Shown: positions 8,472 to 17,813, numbered from the stretch's first letter. The stretch: DNA of 64,000 bases from Acidobacteriota bacterium (GCA_016195985.1 JACPYP010000009.1:1-64000), one strand, 5' to 3'. Numbers and translations: made by a program. The notes: generated by a model not told the origin, from the sequence alone.

Positions 8472-10600
8472 ACGGCCTCCTGAACGGCCAGCTGGAGCAG
8501 TTCGGCGGGATCGAGGATCAGCACCACCCCGCCGTCGCCCATGATGGAAGCGCCGCTGATGCCCGGCAGGCTGGCGAGGTAGGGCGCCAGGGGCTTGATG
8601 ACCACTTCCTGCCGGCGCACGAAGCTGTCCACGATGATGCCCATGCGCCGGCCCGCGGCGGACACCACCACCACGGACAGCCCATCGGCCTCCTCGGCCG
8701 CGTTGTCGGGCGAGGCTGACTTCAGCAGATGCTTGAGGCGGCAGACGCCCAGCACCTCGCCCCGCAGGTTGATGGCCTGGCGGCTGGTGAGGTGGGAAAC
8801 ACTCTCCGGCGGCACGATGAGCGTCTCTTCCACCGACGTCCCCGGCAGGGCGAAAACCTGGTTGCCGCTCTTCACCAGCAGGGCGTCGATGATGGCCAGG
8901 GTGAGGGGAAGCTTGATGGTGAACACCGACCCCTTGCCCACGGTGGAGCGCACGCCCACGCGGCCATTGAGCTTGCGAACATTGGAGCGCACCACGTCCA
9001 TGCCCACGCCCCGTCCCGAAATGTCCGTAACCTTCGCGGCGGTGCTGAATCCCGGCGCGAAAATCAGCTCGATGACTTCGTCGTCGGGCATGGCATCGGC
9101 GCGGTCCTGGCTGAGAAGGCCCTTTTCCACGGCCTTGGCCCGGATGATGGCGGGATCGATGCCCTTTCCATCGTCCTCGATCTCCACCACCACGCTGTCG
9201 CCCTCGTGGCGGGCCCGCAGGATCACGGTGCCCACCTCGGATTTGCCCGATTTCACGCGGGCTTCCGGCATCTCGATGCCATGGTCGGCGCTGTTGCGAA
9301 TGAGGTGGATCATCGGATCGCCAAGCTCTTCGATGATGCTCTTGTCGATTTCCGTGTCCTCGCCCACCATCTGCAGATCGATCTTCTTGCCGCTGCCCTT
9401 GGCCAGATCGCGGAGCATGCGGGGGAACTTCGAGAAGATGGTCTTCACCGGCACCATGCGGATGCCCAGCACCGAAGCCTGGATCTCCTTGCTCACGTGG
9501 TCGAGGTAGACGGAAGCGTGGGCCAGCTCCTTGGCCACTGCGGCCGCGGGATGCCCGTTGACCTGGGCCACCAGCCGCTCCACCAGGTGGCTGATCATGG
9601 TCTTGCTGATGATCAGCTCGGCCACGATGTTCATGAACTGTTCGAGCTTGGCCTGGCTCACGCGGATGGTGTCGGAGGCACCCTTGTCATCGGAACCGCG
9701 GCGCCCGGCCTTCCGGCGGTCCTCGGCGGCGGGCTGGCCGTCGCCGGCGCCCTCCGCGGTCGAAACGCCTTCCTGGGCCCCTTCTTGGGTTCCATCCAGG
9801 CTCAAGGGGTGGAAGGTGATGGCGGCGTTGGCCACCGCGCCGAACACCTTGCGCACCTCTTCGATGGGCTCGGTGGCTTCGATGAACATGACCAGGTCAA
9901 GGTGGAAAGCCCTTTCCTCGAAGCTTTCCAGATCCACCTGGGGTTCCCGGGGGATCATCTGGCGGTGGAGCAGCTTCCCGACCAGATCCACCATCTGGAA
10001 CATGGAGAAGGGATTGAAGGCGGTGCCGTAGATGGCCCCCGCCAGTTCCACATGGATGGCCAGCACGGTCTTGCCTTCGGCCAAGGCGGCGGCGGCGGCC
10101 TGCCGGCCGTCCTCATTCACGCCGGCCAGGGCCGGGGGCAGGTTCAGGTGGCCCGTCACAGAGGCGCGGCTGGCCTGCACAGCGGGCCCGCCCCCCTTCT
10201 TGAGAGCCTCGAGGTTGCGGATCAATTCGCTGGGATCGGGATCCTCGGCCTCTCCCTGCTTCCGCACCTGGACGCGCACGTCGTCCACAAGGATCTTGAG
10301 CATGTCCACGGTCTCGAAGAGCAGCTCCATGACCCGCTCGGTGAGCTCCATGCGGGATTTGCGGAGGTCGTCCAGAACGTTCTCGCCCACGTGGGCCACG
10401 GCCTGGACTTTCTGAAGCCCCAGGAACCCTGCCGCCCCCTTGATGGTGTGCACGCTGCGGAAGATGGCGTTCAGCAGGTCGAGGTCGCCCGGGGCCTCCT
10501 CCAGGGCGAGGAAATTGGCCTCGATCTGCTCGAAATGCTCCTGGGCTTCGACGAGGAAATCCTCGTAGAAACTGGGATCGTCGAGGGCGAAGTCGCTCAT
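8468..10600 (-). CDS. cheA: Chemotaxis histidine kinase CheA
   Basis: A 710-residue CheA. The P1/HPt domain has His51 in FRSVHTIKGAAGFLG. The region 120-290 is unlike a standard P2 and may bind CheY poorly or differently. The dimerisation helices follow (VSQAKLEQFMNIVAELIISKT), then the ATPase domain with N-box HLIRNSADHGIE and G-boxes DDGKGID and GRGVGMDVV, and a C-terminal CheW-like P5 domain. It phosphorylates CheY in response to receptors. Start and stop overlap the neighbouring triple-CheW and CheW-CheZ genes by four bases each, so the three are translationally coupled. No CheR or CheB lies in the block. Confidence 0.95.
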   Translation of the reverse strand: MSDFALDDPSFYEDFLVEAQEHFEQIEANFLALEEAPGDLDLLNAIFRSVHTIKGAAGFLGLQKVQAVAHVGENVLDDLRKSRMELTERVMELLFETVDMLKILVDDVRVQVRKQGEAEDPDPSELIRNLEALKKGGGPAVQASRASVTGHLNLPPALAGVNEDGRQAAAAALAEGKTVLAIHVELAGAIYGTAFNPFSMFQMVDLVGKLLHRQMIPREPQVDLESFEERAFHLDLVMFIEATEPIEEVRKVFGAVANAAITFHPLSLDGTQEGAQEGVSTAEGAGDGQPAAEDRRKAGRRGSDDKGASDTIRVSQAKLEQFMNIVAELIISKTMISHLVERLVAQVNGHPAAAVAKELAHASVYLDHVSKEIQASVLGIRMVPVKTIFSKFPRMLRDLAKGSGKKIDLQMVGEDTEIDKSIIEELGDPMIHLIRNSADHGIEMPEARVKSGKSEVGTVILRARHEGDSVVVEIEDDGKGIDPAIIRAKAVEKGLLSQDRADAMPDDEVIELIFAPGFSTAAKVTDISGRGVGMDVVRSNVRKLNGRVGVRSTVGKGSVFTIKLPLTLAIIDALLVKSGNQVFALPGTSVEETLIVPPESVSHLTSRQAINLRGEVLGVCRLKHLLKSASPDNAAEEADGLSVVVVSAAGRRMGIIVDSFVRRQEVVIKPLAPYLASLPGISGASIMGDGGVVLILDPAELLQLAVQEAV

Positions 10601-12120
10601 GGCTCACCAGTCCTGTTGCGGCGCCCCTGGAGGCCCTGGAGCTGCTCGGTCTCTGCGTCGGTCAGAAGCTGTTGAAGCTCGAGAAGGAAGATCATGCCGT
10701 TGTCGAGGCGGGCCACCTTCTCGATGTAGCGGTTGGCGCCCACGGCCGTGACGGCGGGCGGGGGCCCGAAGCGGTGCAGGTCCACGGGCCGCACTTCGTC
10801 CACAGCATCCACCACCAGCCCGGTGAAGACTCCGCCGATGCTGGTGATGAGGATGCGGGAAATGGTCGTGGCCTCCACCCGCTCCAGCCCGAACCGGGTG
10901 CGGAGATCCACCACGGGCATCACCTCGCCGCGCAGGTTCAGCACGCCGTCGACGAACTGGGGCGCCCGGGGAACCGGGGTGATCTGGCCCACCATGATGA
11001 TTTCGCGGACCTCGTGCAGGCGCAGCCCGTAGCTCTCCGGCCCGAGCCGGAACACGACGAGTTCCAGGCTGGGCACGGTTTCCTGGGCGCGGGTGTCGTT
11101 GAGGCCCAGGCCCTGGCCCATGGCGGCGATCTTCTCCTGATCGTCGCCGGTGATGATCTTGAGCACGTTGATAAGGCTCACCATGCGGCCGGGCAGAAGG
11201 AGGATGCCCTCCAGGTGCTCGCGCTCGGCTTCGGAAAGCGTCTGGGGCGGCGGCAGGGTCTGGCCGTCCTGCACCCGGAGGATCTCCTGGATCTCGTCCA
11301 CCACCACGCCGATGCGGGCGGAGCCGAAGGACAGCAGGACCACCATGTCCCGCTTCCGTGCACTGGAACCCTGCTCGATGGAAAGGATCTCCGACAGGTC
11401 CACCAGGGGCATGACCTGATCCCGCAGGCAGATGACGCCCAGCACGTAGTCAGGCGCGTCCGGAACCTTGGTCACCGGCGGCAGCTCGACGATCTCTTCC
11501 ACTTCGTGCAAGGCGATACCGAATGATTCCGAGCCCAGCCGGAACGTCACGAAGGGGCGGCCATCCTCTTCGATCTCCTCGACGCCCTCCTCGCCGGAAC
11601 CGGCGAAGGTGTCGGCCATGCCGAGTTCCTCGAACTCGGAGCGGCGCGTCAGCTCGGAGCTGTCCAGCAGCTTCTCCAGGTGGATGAGGGTGATGAGCCG
11701 GTTGCCGACGGTCACCATGCCCGCCAGGTACTCGGCGCGGATGCCGGCCACCAGGGGAGGCGTTTCGCGGACCGTGTGGTCCTCCAGGCGCACCACTTCG
11801 GCCACGGAATCCACCTGCAGCCCGGTGGCGCCGCTGGCGAGGCGCAGCACGATGATGCGGGTCTTGGAGGTGGGCTCCTGGGGGGCCAGGTGGAAGCGGT
11901 TCCGGCTGTCGATGACGGGGATGATAAGGCCGCGGAGGTTGATGACGCCCAGAATGAAGCTGGGGCTGCCGGGCACCGGCGTGACATCGCTGCGGTGGGT
12001 GATCTCCTGCACCCGGTCGATGTCCAGGCCGAATTCCACCCCGTCCAGGGTGAAAGTCACCAGCTGGCCCGAGGGCACCAGCTCCGTGGCGAGGTGGGCC
12101 TGGGTGGACTCGGCGGCCAT
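10597..12120 (-). CDS. Triple CheW-domain scaffold protein
   Basis: A 507-residue protein made of three tandem CheW domains: about residues 15-155 (VTFTLDGVEFGLDIDRVQEI), 185-330 (FRLGSESFGIALHEVEEI) and 350-490 (FRLGPESYGLRLHEVREI). Each has its LGVINLRG-type strand. Single CheW links receptors to CheA. A three-domain version could bridge several CheA or receptor partners and alter array geometry, as proposed for other multi-CheW proteins (inference). There is no receiver domain, so it is not CheV. The stop overlaps the cheA start as ATGA, and the CheZ-like gene lies 3 bases upstream. Confidence 0.9.
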   Translation of the reverse strand: MAAESTQAHLATELVPSGQLVTFTLDGVEFGLDIDRVQEITHRSDVTPVPGSPSFILGVINLRGLIIPVIDSRNRFHLAPQEPTSKTRIIVLRLASGATGLQVDSVAEVVRLEDHTVRETPPLVAGIRAEYLAGMVTVGNRLITLIHLEKLLDSSELTRRSEFEELGMADTFAGSGEEGVEEIEEDGRPFVTFRLGSESFGIALHEVEEIVELPPVTKVPDAPDYVLGVICLRDQVMPLVDLSEILSIEQGSSARKRDMVVLLSFGSARIGVVVDEIQEILRVQDGQTLPPPQTLSEAEREHLEGILLLPGRMVSLINVLKIITGDDQEKIAAMGQGLGLNDTRAQETVPSLELVVFRLGPESYGLRLHEVREIIMVGQITPVPRAPQFVDGVLNLRGEVMPVVDLRTRFGLERVEATTISRILITSIGGVFTGLVVDAVDEVRPVDLHRFGPPPAVTAVGANRYIEKVARLDNGMIFLLELQQLLTDAETEQLQGLQGRRNRTGEP

Positions 12121-12123
12121 GGA

Positions 12124-12744
12124 TTACCCCTTCTTCTGGGTTTTGAAGGCCTCGATCACCGCGTCCGCGTGGGCCTTGTTCTCGTCGGGCGTGGTCCCCG
12201 TCTGGGCAATGGTGTGGCTGATGGAGGGGCGCTCCGAGTCGCTCTTCAGGCCGGTTCCCAGAAGATCCACGATGTAGTCATGGATCTGGCGGAGGTGGTG
12301 GACGATGCGCTCCAGCTTCTGGCGGGTGATGTCCTGGAACTGCATGAGGTCCATGGCCTCGAAGACCTTGTCCTGGATCTCCTTGCTGGCCGTCATCACC
12401 TCGTGGATGGCCTTCTGCACGCCCTGGGACTGGGCGCCTTCGTGCCGCATCATGTCCGTGATGAGCTGCTGCTGGCGGGAGACCAGGCGGCTGATCTGGT
12501 CCAGCTGGTCCATCACCTTGTTGGACTCGCGCTCCGTCACGGAGGTGACCGTGTCCAGCTCGGAGATCACGTGCCCGCTGCCGTCCTTGTGCGGTTCGGC
12601 GCGGACTGACGGTGCAGAGGGCGGCGCAGGCGGCGGAGGCGGGGCGGGAGCGCGATCCGCTTCCGCCGCCTTGGAGGCCGCTTTGCCTTTCTTGGCAGGT
12701 TTTCCCCCTCCGGCAAGGAGGGCGTCGATTTCAGACTGGTCCAT
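12124..12744 (-). CDS. CheZ-like phosphatase with FliM-type N-terminal peptide
   Basis: A 206-residue protein. The N-terminus MDQSEIDALLAGG resembles the CheY-P-binding peptide of the flagellar switch proteins FliM/FliY (consensus SQxEIDALL). A Pro/Ala/Lys-rich linker (15-50) leads to a long helical region with heptads, and LMQFQDITRQKLERI places Asp138 and Gln142 as in the CheZ catalytic pair. A conserved-looking tail helix AHADAVIEAFKTQK ends the protein. It probably dephosphorylates CheY-P. It lies 10 bases after cheY and 3 bases before the triple-CheW gene. Confidence 0.8.
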   Translation of the reverse strand: MDQSEIDALLAGGGKPAKKGKAASKAAEADRAPAPPPPPAPPSAPSVRAEPHKDGSGHVISELDTVTSVTERESNKVMDQLDQISRLVSRQQQLITDMMRHEGAQSQGVQKAIHEVMTASKEIQDKVFEAMDLMQFQDITRQKLERIVHHLRQIHDYIVDLLGTGLKSDSERPSISHTIAQTGTTPDENKAHADAVIEAFKTQKKG

Positions 12745-12754
12745 GGCGCACTCC

Positions 12755-13111
12755 CTACCCGAGGAGGGATTCGATCTTTTCCTTGAGGGTCTCCGGGGTG
12801 AACGGCTTCACCACGTAGTTGTTCACGCCGGCCTGGAGGGCTTCGACGATGTCCTCCTTCGCGGCATTGGTGGTCACCATGAGGATGGGGATGCCCGCGT
12901 TCTGGGCCCGCACGGTCTTCACGAATTCGAGGCCATCCATCTCGGGCATGTTCCAGTCGGTGATGATCATTTCCACCCCGCCCTGGCCGAGCTTTTCCAG
13001 CCCGCTCTTGCCATTCTCACCCTCGACCACATCGGTGTAGCCGATGCGGGACAGGGTGTTGATGATGATGCGCCGCATCGTCGAGGAATCGTCCACGATG
13101 AGGATCTTCAC
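12755..13111 (-). CDS. cheY: Chemotaxis response regulator CheY
   Basis: A stand-alone receiver domain of 118 residues: acidic pocket DD at 7-8, phosphorylation site Asp52 in ITDWNMPEMDG, switch Thr80/81 in MVTTNA, and Lys102 in VVKPF. The DWNMP and TTNA sequences are typical of CheY rather than of transcriptional regulators, and there is no output domain. It is the likely substrate of the CheA encoded downstream and of both CheZ-motif proteins in this cluster. Its start is about 34 bases from the stop of the PilZ gene upstream on the same strand. Confidence 0.93.
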   Translation of the reverse strand: MKILIVDDSSTMRRIIINTLSRIGYTDVVEGENGKSGLEKLGQGGVEMIITDWNMPEMDGLEFVKTVRAQNAGIPILMVTTNAAKEDIVEALQAGVNNYVVKPFTPETLKEKIESLLG

Positions 13112-13144
13112 GGGGGCCTCCTGGATAAGGATGGTGGGACGGAA

Positions 13145-13540
13145 TCAGAGAGAGGAAGAAGGCGCGTGCGCCTCCAGGAACTTCACGAGGGCTTCGAGAT
13201 CATCAGGGTAGACGTTTTGGAACTTGATACCCAGCTCGTAGCCCCCGGCATCCAGCTGCTCGACCCGGACAACCATGCCCAAGGCCACCAGGGGGCGGAC
13301 CTCCGCGTCCTGCACGGGGCCGAAATGGTTCTGGAAGCGGCCCCATCCGGGCACCCGCAGCTCCAGCTTCAGCAGGGTCCCCAGAGGGTAGCTCCGGGGG
13401 GAATCCACGAGCAGGCCGCCCGCGGACACATCTTTGTAGCTGCTCGTGGAGGGAGCATCGCCCTTGTGGAAACTCAATTCCTGGAACCCCAGGGTCGCTT
13501 CCATGGGGATCCGTTGGTATTTTCGCCGTTCCTGAGTCAT
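13145..13540 (-). CDS. PilZ-domain protein
   Basis: A PilZ domain of 131 residues. The c-di-GMP signature has both parts: RxxxR in ERRKYQRIPM and (D/N)xSxxG in DVSAGGLLVD. The rest forms the expected beta-barrel and ends with a helix (DLEALVKFLEAH). The ATG at 13540 was preferred over the GTG at 13552 because GAGGAAG lies 6 bases upstream of it and would be covered by the GTG start. It heads the chemotaxis block and may couple c-di-GMP level to motility. It is divergent from pyrR. Confidence 0.85.
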   Translation of the reverse strand: MTQERRKYQRIPMEATLGFQELSFHKGDAPSTSSYKDVSAGGLLVDSPRSYPLGTLLKLELRVPGWGRFQNHFGPVQDAEVRPLVALGMVVRVEQLDAGGYELGIKFQNVYPDDLEALVKFLEAHAPSSSL

Positions 13541-13706
13541 GGCCTTCCTCACAATGGGGCATCGGAGGCCTGGCGTCCCGACTTGAATCCTGCAAAAGCT
13601 GCCCCGATTGGGGCCAAGGACCCCCGAGTGACCCCGGGCACGGGCCTGGGTGGGCTAGACTGAAAACCGCTGAGCGCGCCCGCTGGGAGCGCCCCCCGGA
13701 GGATCC

Positions 13707-14249
13707 ATGCCCACTGCCCAAGGCCCCTGCCCCATGGACCCCGGCCAGATGGAGACCACCCTCCAACGCCTGGCCGCAGACCTGGTGGCCCGGGTGAAAC
13801 CCGAGGAAGAGCTGGTCCTGCTTGGCATCCGTTCCCGGGGACTGCCCCTGGCCGAGCGGCTTGCCACCCTGCTCCGGGCCGCCACGGGCGCCCAGGTGCC
13901 AGTCGGCGCCCTGGACATCACCCTCTACCGGGACGATCTGACGGAGATGGTCGGCAGCCCCATTGTCCGCCCCACGGAAATCCCCTTCGCTCTGACGGGC
14001 CGCACGGTCGTCCTGGTGGACGATGTCCTCTACACGGGCCGCACGGTCCGGGCGGCCCTGGACGCCCTGCTGGACCACGGACGGCCCCGGCGGGTGATGC
14101 TCCTGGTCATGGCGGACCGCAGCGGCCGGGAACTGCCCATCCAGGCCGACCTGGCCGGCGTCCGGGTGGAGATCCCCCCGGGACACCGGGTCGCCGTGCG
14201 GGTGAAGGAAATCGACGGCGTGGACGGCGTCACCGTGGAGGCCTGCTGA
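13707..14249 (+). CDS. pyrR: PyrR bifunctional pyrimidine regulator / uracil phosphoribosyltransferase
   Basis: A 180-residue phosphoribosyltransferase-fold protein with the PRPP motif VVLVDDVLYTGRTVRAAL and the PyrR-typical GIRSRGLPLAERL and DITLYRDDL segments. In many bacteria PyrR binds pyr mRNA to attenuate it and also has weak uracil phosphoribosyltransferase activity. RBS GGAGGA lies 5 bases before the ATG, and a possible -10 TAGACT is at 13656-13661 with a poor -35. The stop overlaps the pyrB start (TGATG). No clear attenuator could be seen in the short leader, so the regulatory mode here is open. Confidence 0.92.
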   Translation: MPTAQGPCPMDPGQMETTLQRLAADLVARVKPEEELVLLGIRSRGLPLAERLATLLRAATGAQVPVGALDITLYRDDLTEMVGSPIVRPTEIPFALTGRTVVLVDDVLYTGRTVRAALDALLDHGRPRRVMLLVMADRSGRELPIQADLAGVRVEIPPGHRVAVRVKEIDGVDGVTVEAC

Positions 14250-15208
14250 TGACTTCCGAACGTTACATCTTCCCGCATAAGCACCTGCTGGGCATCGAGC
14301 CCCTCAGTCCCCGGGACATCACGGCCCTGCTGGATCAAGCCCAGGCCTTCGAAGAAGTCTGCGAGCGGCCCAGCATCAAGATCGTGCCGGCCCTGCGCAA
14401 GAAGCTGGTGGTGAACCTCTTTTTCGAGAACAGCACCCGCACCCGCAACAGCTTCGAGATCGCCGAAAAGCGGCTCTCCGCCGAAATCATCAACTTCGAC
14501 GCCGACACCAGCAGCCTCAACAAGGGTGAGACCCTCATCGACACGGCCATGAACCTGGAGGCCATGCACCCGGACCTCATCGTCATGCGCCACAGCGCCC
14601 CAGGCGCCCATGCTCTGCTGGCCCGGCACATGAAGGCCAGCATCGTGAACGCCGGGGACGGCGCCCACGAGCACCCCACCCAGGCCCTGCTGGACGCCTA
14701 CACCCTGCGCAAGCACTTCGGCCGCCTTGACGGCCTGAAGGTCGCCATCGTGGGCGATATCCGCAACAGCCGCGTGGTCCGCTCCAACCTCTGGCTGCTC
14801 ACCCGCATGGGCGCCCGGGTCACCCTGGTGGGCCCGCCCACCCTGGTGCCCCAGGAGATGAAGGCCACCTGGCCATCCATTGAGATCAGCCACGACTTCG
14901 ACGCCATCATTCCCCAGCAGGACGCCATCATGATGCTCCGGGCCCAGTTCGAGCGGGGCACCGGCGCCTACATCCCCGGCCAGGGCGAATACAGCCGCTT
15001 CTTCCAGCTGAACCCCGCGCGCATGAAGCAGGCCAAGAAGGATGTGGTGGTGCTGCACCCCGGCCCCATCAACCGCGGCCTGGAGATCACCAGCGACGTG
15101 GCCGACGGACCCAACAACCTCATCCTCGACCAGGTGACCAACGGCGTGCCCGTACGCATGGCCGTCCTCTACCTGCTGTCCAATCCCCACGGGGAGCAAG
15201 TGCCTTGA
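14249..15208 (+). CDS. pyrB: Aspartate carbamoyltransferase catalytic subunit
   Basis: A 319-residue transcarbamoylase that joins carbamoyl phosphate and aspartate in pyrimidine synthesis. The carbamoyl-phosphate loop [13 protein letters not shown] and the [12 protein letters not shown] motif are both present, along with [13 protein letters not shown] and the C-terminal [10 protein letters not shown] typical of ATCase. It is coupled to pyrR by TGATG and overlaps the next gene's TTG start (TTGA). No pyrC follows: the operon is interrupted by two ORF6N-type genes. Confidence 0.95.
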   Translation: MTSERYIFPHKHLLGIEPLSPRDITALLDQAQAFEEVCERPSIKIVPALRKKLVVNLFFENSTRTRNSFEIAEKRLSAEIINFDADTSSLNKGETLIDTAMNLEAMHPDLIVMRHSAPGAHALLARHMKASIVNAGDGAHEHPTQALLDAYTLRKHFGRLDGLKVAIVGDIRNSRVVRSNLWLLTRMGARVTLVGPPTLVPQEMKATWPSIEISHDFDAIIPQQDAIMMLRAQFERGTGAYIPGQGEYSRFFQLNPARMKQAKKDVVVLHPGPINRGLEITSDVADGPNNLILDQVTNGVPVRMAVLYLLSNPHGEQVP

Positions 15209-15708
15209 GCGCCCCCGCGGAGCGGATTCTCCAAGCCATCCACCACATCCGCATGGAACGCGTGATGCTGGATGCCGATTTGGCCACCCTCTACGGCGTG
15301 GAGACCCGCGTCCTTATTCAGGCGGTCAAACGAAACCTGGAGCGGTTCCCCTCCGACTTCATGTTCCAGATCACGGATCAAGAGTGGACCGACTTGAAAT
15401 CACAATCTGTGATCTCAAGTTCCTGGGGGGGCCGCCGGACAGCGCCTTATGCCTTCACCGAACTGGGCGTGGCGATGCTTTCGAGCGTGCTCAACAGCGA
15501 AAGGGCCATCCAAGCCAACATCTCAATTATGAGAGCCTTCACACAGCTGAGAGGCATGCTCACGGCCCATGCGGATCTCGCCCGCAAGATGGAATCCCTG
15601 GAACGCAAGTACGATGGTCAGTTCCGGGTGGTCTTCGAGGCCATCCGGGAACTCATGACGCCCCCCACCCCTGCCAAGAAGCCCATCGGCTTCCGCCCGA
15701 AGAGATAA
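15205..15708 (+). CDS. ORF6N-domain protein, copy 1
   Basis: A 167-residue protein with an N-terminal ORF6N domain: [29 protein letters not shown], followed by [15 protein letters not shown] and the [16 protein letters not shown] segment. A C-terminal helix with [23 protein letters not shown] follows. The domain is common in phage and mobile-element genes and is a presumed DNA-binding module. The start is a TTG that overlaps the pyrB stop (TTGA). A second, more diverged copy follows at once. Its role beside pyrimidine genes is unknown. Confidence 0.8.
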   Translation: MSAPAERILQAIHHIRMERVMLDADLATLYGVETRVLIQAVKRNLERFPSDFMFQITDQEWTDLKSQSVISSSWGGRRTAPYAFTELGVAMLSSVLNSERAIQANISIMRAFTQLRGMLTAHADLARKMESLERKYDGQFRVVFEAIRELMTPPTPAKKPIGFRPKR

Positions 15709-15710
15709 CC

Positions 15711-16202
15711 TTGAGCGCCCCCGTCGAAGTCCTCTCCCGCCTTCTCTGGCTGCGTGATACCGCCGCCCTGCCCGACCGGGCCCTGGCCGACCAGCTGGGC
15801 CTGGAGCCCACGGCCCTGGCGGCCCTGGTGCGTTCCCACCCGGAGCGCTTCCACGAATCCCTGGTGTTCCCCCTCACGGCCGAAGAGCGCCAGAAGATCC
15901 CCGACGCCCCCGTGCTGGCCTTCACCGAGGCCGGCGCCGCCCTGCTCACGGGCCTGCTGCCGGAAAAGGAGCCCGCCCTGCTGGGCCTCCTGCCCGCCTT
16001 CGCGGAGGCCCGCCACGTGCTGACCTCCCAGGCCGAACTCTCCGCCCGGCTCGCGGCCCTGGAACAAAAACTGGAAATGGTAATCAGCGCGCTCCAAGGC
16101 GAGGCGGAAGAGGACGCCCACCCGGAACACCGCATCGGCTTCGTGGCCGAAGATCTGCCCAAGGGCCTGAAGGCCAAACAACGCATCGCTGGAAAGGGAT
16201 GA
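15711..16202 (+). CDS. Diverged ORF6N-like protein, copy 2
   Basis: About 163 residues starting at a TTG two bases after the preceding stop. The opening bases TTGAGCGCCCCCG are the same as those of copy 1, and the domain order matches it: LLWLRDTAALPDRALADQLG for the first helix pair, RFHESLVFPLTAEE, then FTEAGAALLTGLL and a coiled C-terminal helix (LSARLAALEQKLEMVISAL). It appears to be an old tandem duplication of the ORF6N gene that has drifted. No ATG fits the domain start. The function is unknown. Confidence 0.6.
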   Translation: MSAPVEVLSRLLWLRDTAALPDRALADQLGLEPTALAALVRSHPERFHESLVFPLTAEERQKIPDAPVLAFTEAGAALLTGLLPEKEPALLGLLPAFAEARHVLTSQAELSARLAALEQKLEMVISALQGEAEEDAHPEHRIGFVAEDLPKGLKAKQRIAGKG

Positions 16203-16209
16203 AGCACCC

Positions 16210-17733
16210 ATGATCCAAGGCCCCGTCACCCTCCTCATCCTCGATGGCTTCGGCGATGGGCCGCGCAATCCCTTTGACGCCACCTTCGTGGCGAAGATGC
16301 CGCGCTTCAACGAGCTGCGCCGGACCTACGCCACCACCCAGCTGCTCACCAGCGGCGAGGCCGTGGGCCTGCCCGACGGGCAGTTCGGCAATTCGGAAGT
16401 GGGCCACATGAACCTGGGCGCCGGCCGCGTGGTGTGGCAGGAACTCACCCGCATCGACGCCGCCATCCGCCGGGGCACCTTCCGCGAGAATCCCGCCATG
16501 GCCGCCCTCATGGCCGGACTCAAGGCCTCCGGCAGGCGCCTGCACCTGCTGGGTCTGGTGAGCGACGGCGGCGTGCACAGCCACCAGAACCACCTGGTGG
16601 CCCTGGCCCAGTGGGCCCAGGCCGAGGGTGTGTCCACCACCATCCATGCCATTACCGACGGCCGGGACACCGGCCAGAAGAGCGCCGACGGGTTCCTGCA
16701 GTGGCTCAGCTTCCAGCTGAGGGCCTGCCCCCTGGTGAGCATCGGCTCCGTCTGCGGCCGCTACACGGCCATGGATCGGGACAAGCGCTGGGAGCGCACT
16801 GAGCTGGCCTGGAAGCTCTACGTGGACGGCGACGCGCCCCAGTCCGCGCCCGATGCCCTGAGCGCCATCAGCGCCGCCTATGAGCGCGGCGAAACCGACG
16901 AATTCGTGGCTCCCACCAAGCTGCCCGCCTTCCAGCCCTTCGCCGATGGCGACGGCGTGCTGTTTTTCAACTTCCGCGCAGACCGCGCCCGGCAGCTCTG
17001 CCATGCCCTGGTGCATCCGGCCTTCGCCGGGTTCACCCCGAAAAAGCGGCCCGCGGTGAACCTCGTGACCTTCACCGCCTACGACGCGGAGCTGGATCCC
17101 TACCTTTCCGTGGCCTACCCGCCCCAGAGCCTGGACCTGATCCTCGGCGAACTCGTCAGCGCCCAGGGCTGGAAGCAATTCCGCACCGCGGAAACGGAGA
17201 AATACGCCCACGTCACCTACTTCTTCAACGGCGGGCGGGAAGTGCCCTTCGAGCATGAGGAGCGGCGCCTGGTGCCCTCCCCCAAGGTGGCCACCTACGA
17301 CCTGCAGCCGGAGATGAGCCTGGCGGATGTGAGCCAGGGCCTGGAAACCGCCATCCGCGGCGGCGAGTACCGCCTGCTGGTGTGCAACCTGGCCAATCCC
17401 GACATGATCGGCCACACGGGCGATCTCGCGGCGGCCGTCACCGCCTGCGAAGCCGTGGACGCCGCCGTGGGCCGCATCGCCGACGCCACCCTGGCCATGG
17501 GCGGCGCCCTGTTCATCACCGCCGACCACGGCAACTGCGAATGCATGCGGGACGAAGGCGGCCAGCCCCACACGGCCCACACCCTCAACCCCGTGCCTGC
17601 GGTGCTGGTGGCCGGAGGTTTCGAGGCCCGCCAGCTCCGCGGAGGCGGCGCCCTCAGCGACGTGGCACCCACCCTGCTGCAGCTGTTCGGCTTGGCGCAG
17701 CCCGAGGCCATGGACGGCAAGAGCCTGCTCTAA
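16210..17733 (+). CDS. gpmI: 2,3-bisphosphoglycerate-independent phosphoglycerate mutase
   Basis: A 507-residue Mn-dependent phosphoglycerate mutase that interconverts 3- and 2-phosphoglycerate in glycolysis. Visible are the first metal site ILDGFGDG, the phosphoserine motif GNSEVGHMNLGAGR, VSDGGVHSHQNH and ITDGRDTG, and the second metal site TADHGNCECM with HTAHTLNPVP. Length and order fit GpmI, not the archaeal ApgM. It starts 7 bases after the ORF6N-like gene. A short stem (ACCCCG/CGGGGT, 17739-17758) follows the stop without a T-run, so termination there is uncertain. Confidence 0.95.
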   Translation: MIQGPVTLLILDGFGDGPRNPFDATFVAKMPRFNELRRTYATTQLLTSGEAVGLPDGQFGNSEVGHMNLGAGRVVWQELTRIDAAIRRGTFRENPAMAALMAGLKASGRRLHLLGLVSDGGVHSHQNHLVALAQWAQAEGVSTTIHAITDGRDTGQKSADGFLQWLSFQLRACPLVSIGSVCGRYTAMDRDKRWERTELAWKLYVDGDAPQSAPDALSAISAAYERGETDEFVAPTKLPAFQPFADGDGVLFFNFRADRARQLCHALVHPAFAGFTPKKRPAVNLVTFTAYDAELDPYLSVAYPPQSLDLILGELVSAQGWKQFRTAETEKYAHVTYFFNGGREVPFEHEERRLVPSPKVATYDLQPEMSLADVSQGLETAIRGGEYRLLVCNLANPDMIGHTGDLAAAVTACEAVDAAVGRIADATLAMGGALFITADHGNCECMRDEGGQPHTAHTLNPVPAVLVAGGFEARQLRGGGALSDVAPTLLQLFGLAQPEAMDGKSLL

Positions 17734-17813
17734 AGCAGACCCCGCCTCCTTCCGGGGTTCAACCGCAGACGGCCGGCCGCCGATAACCAGGCGAACCCCT
17801 GACCGGAGCCTGC

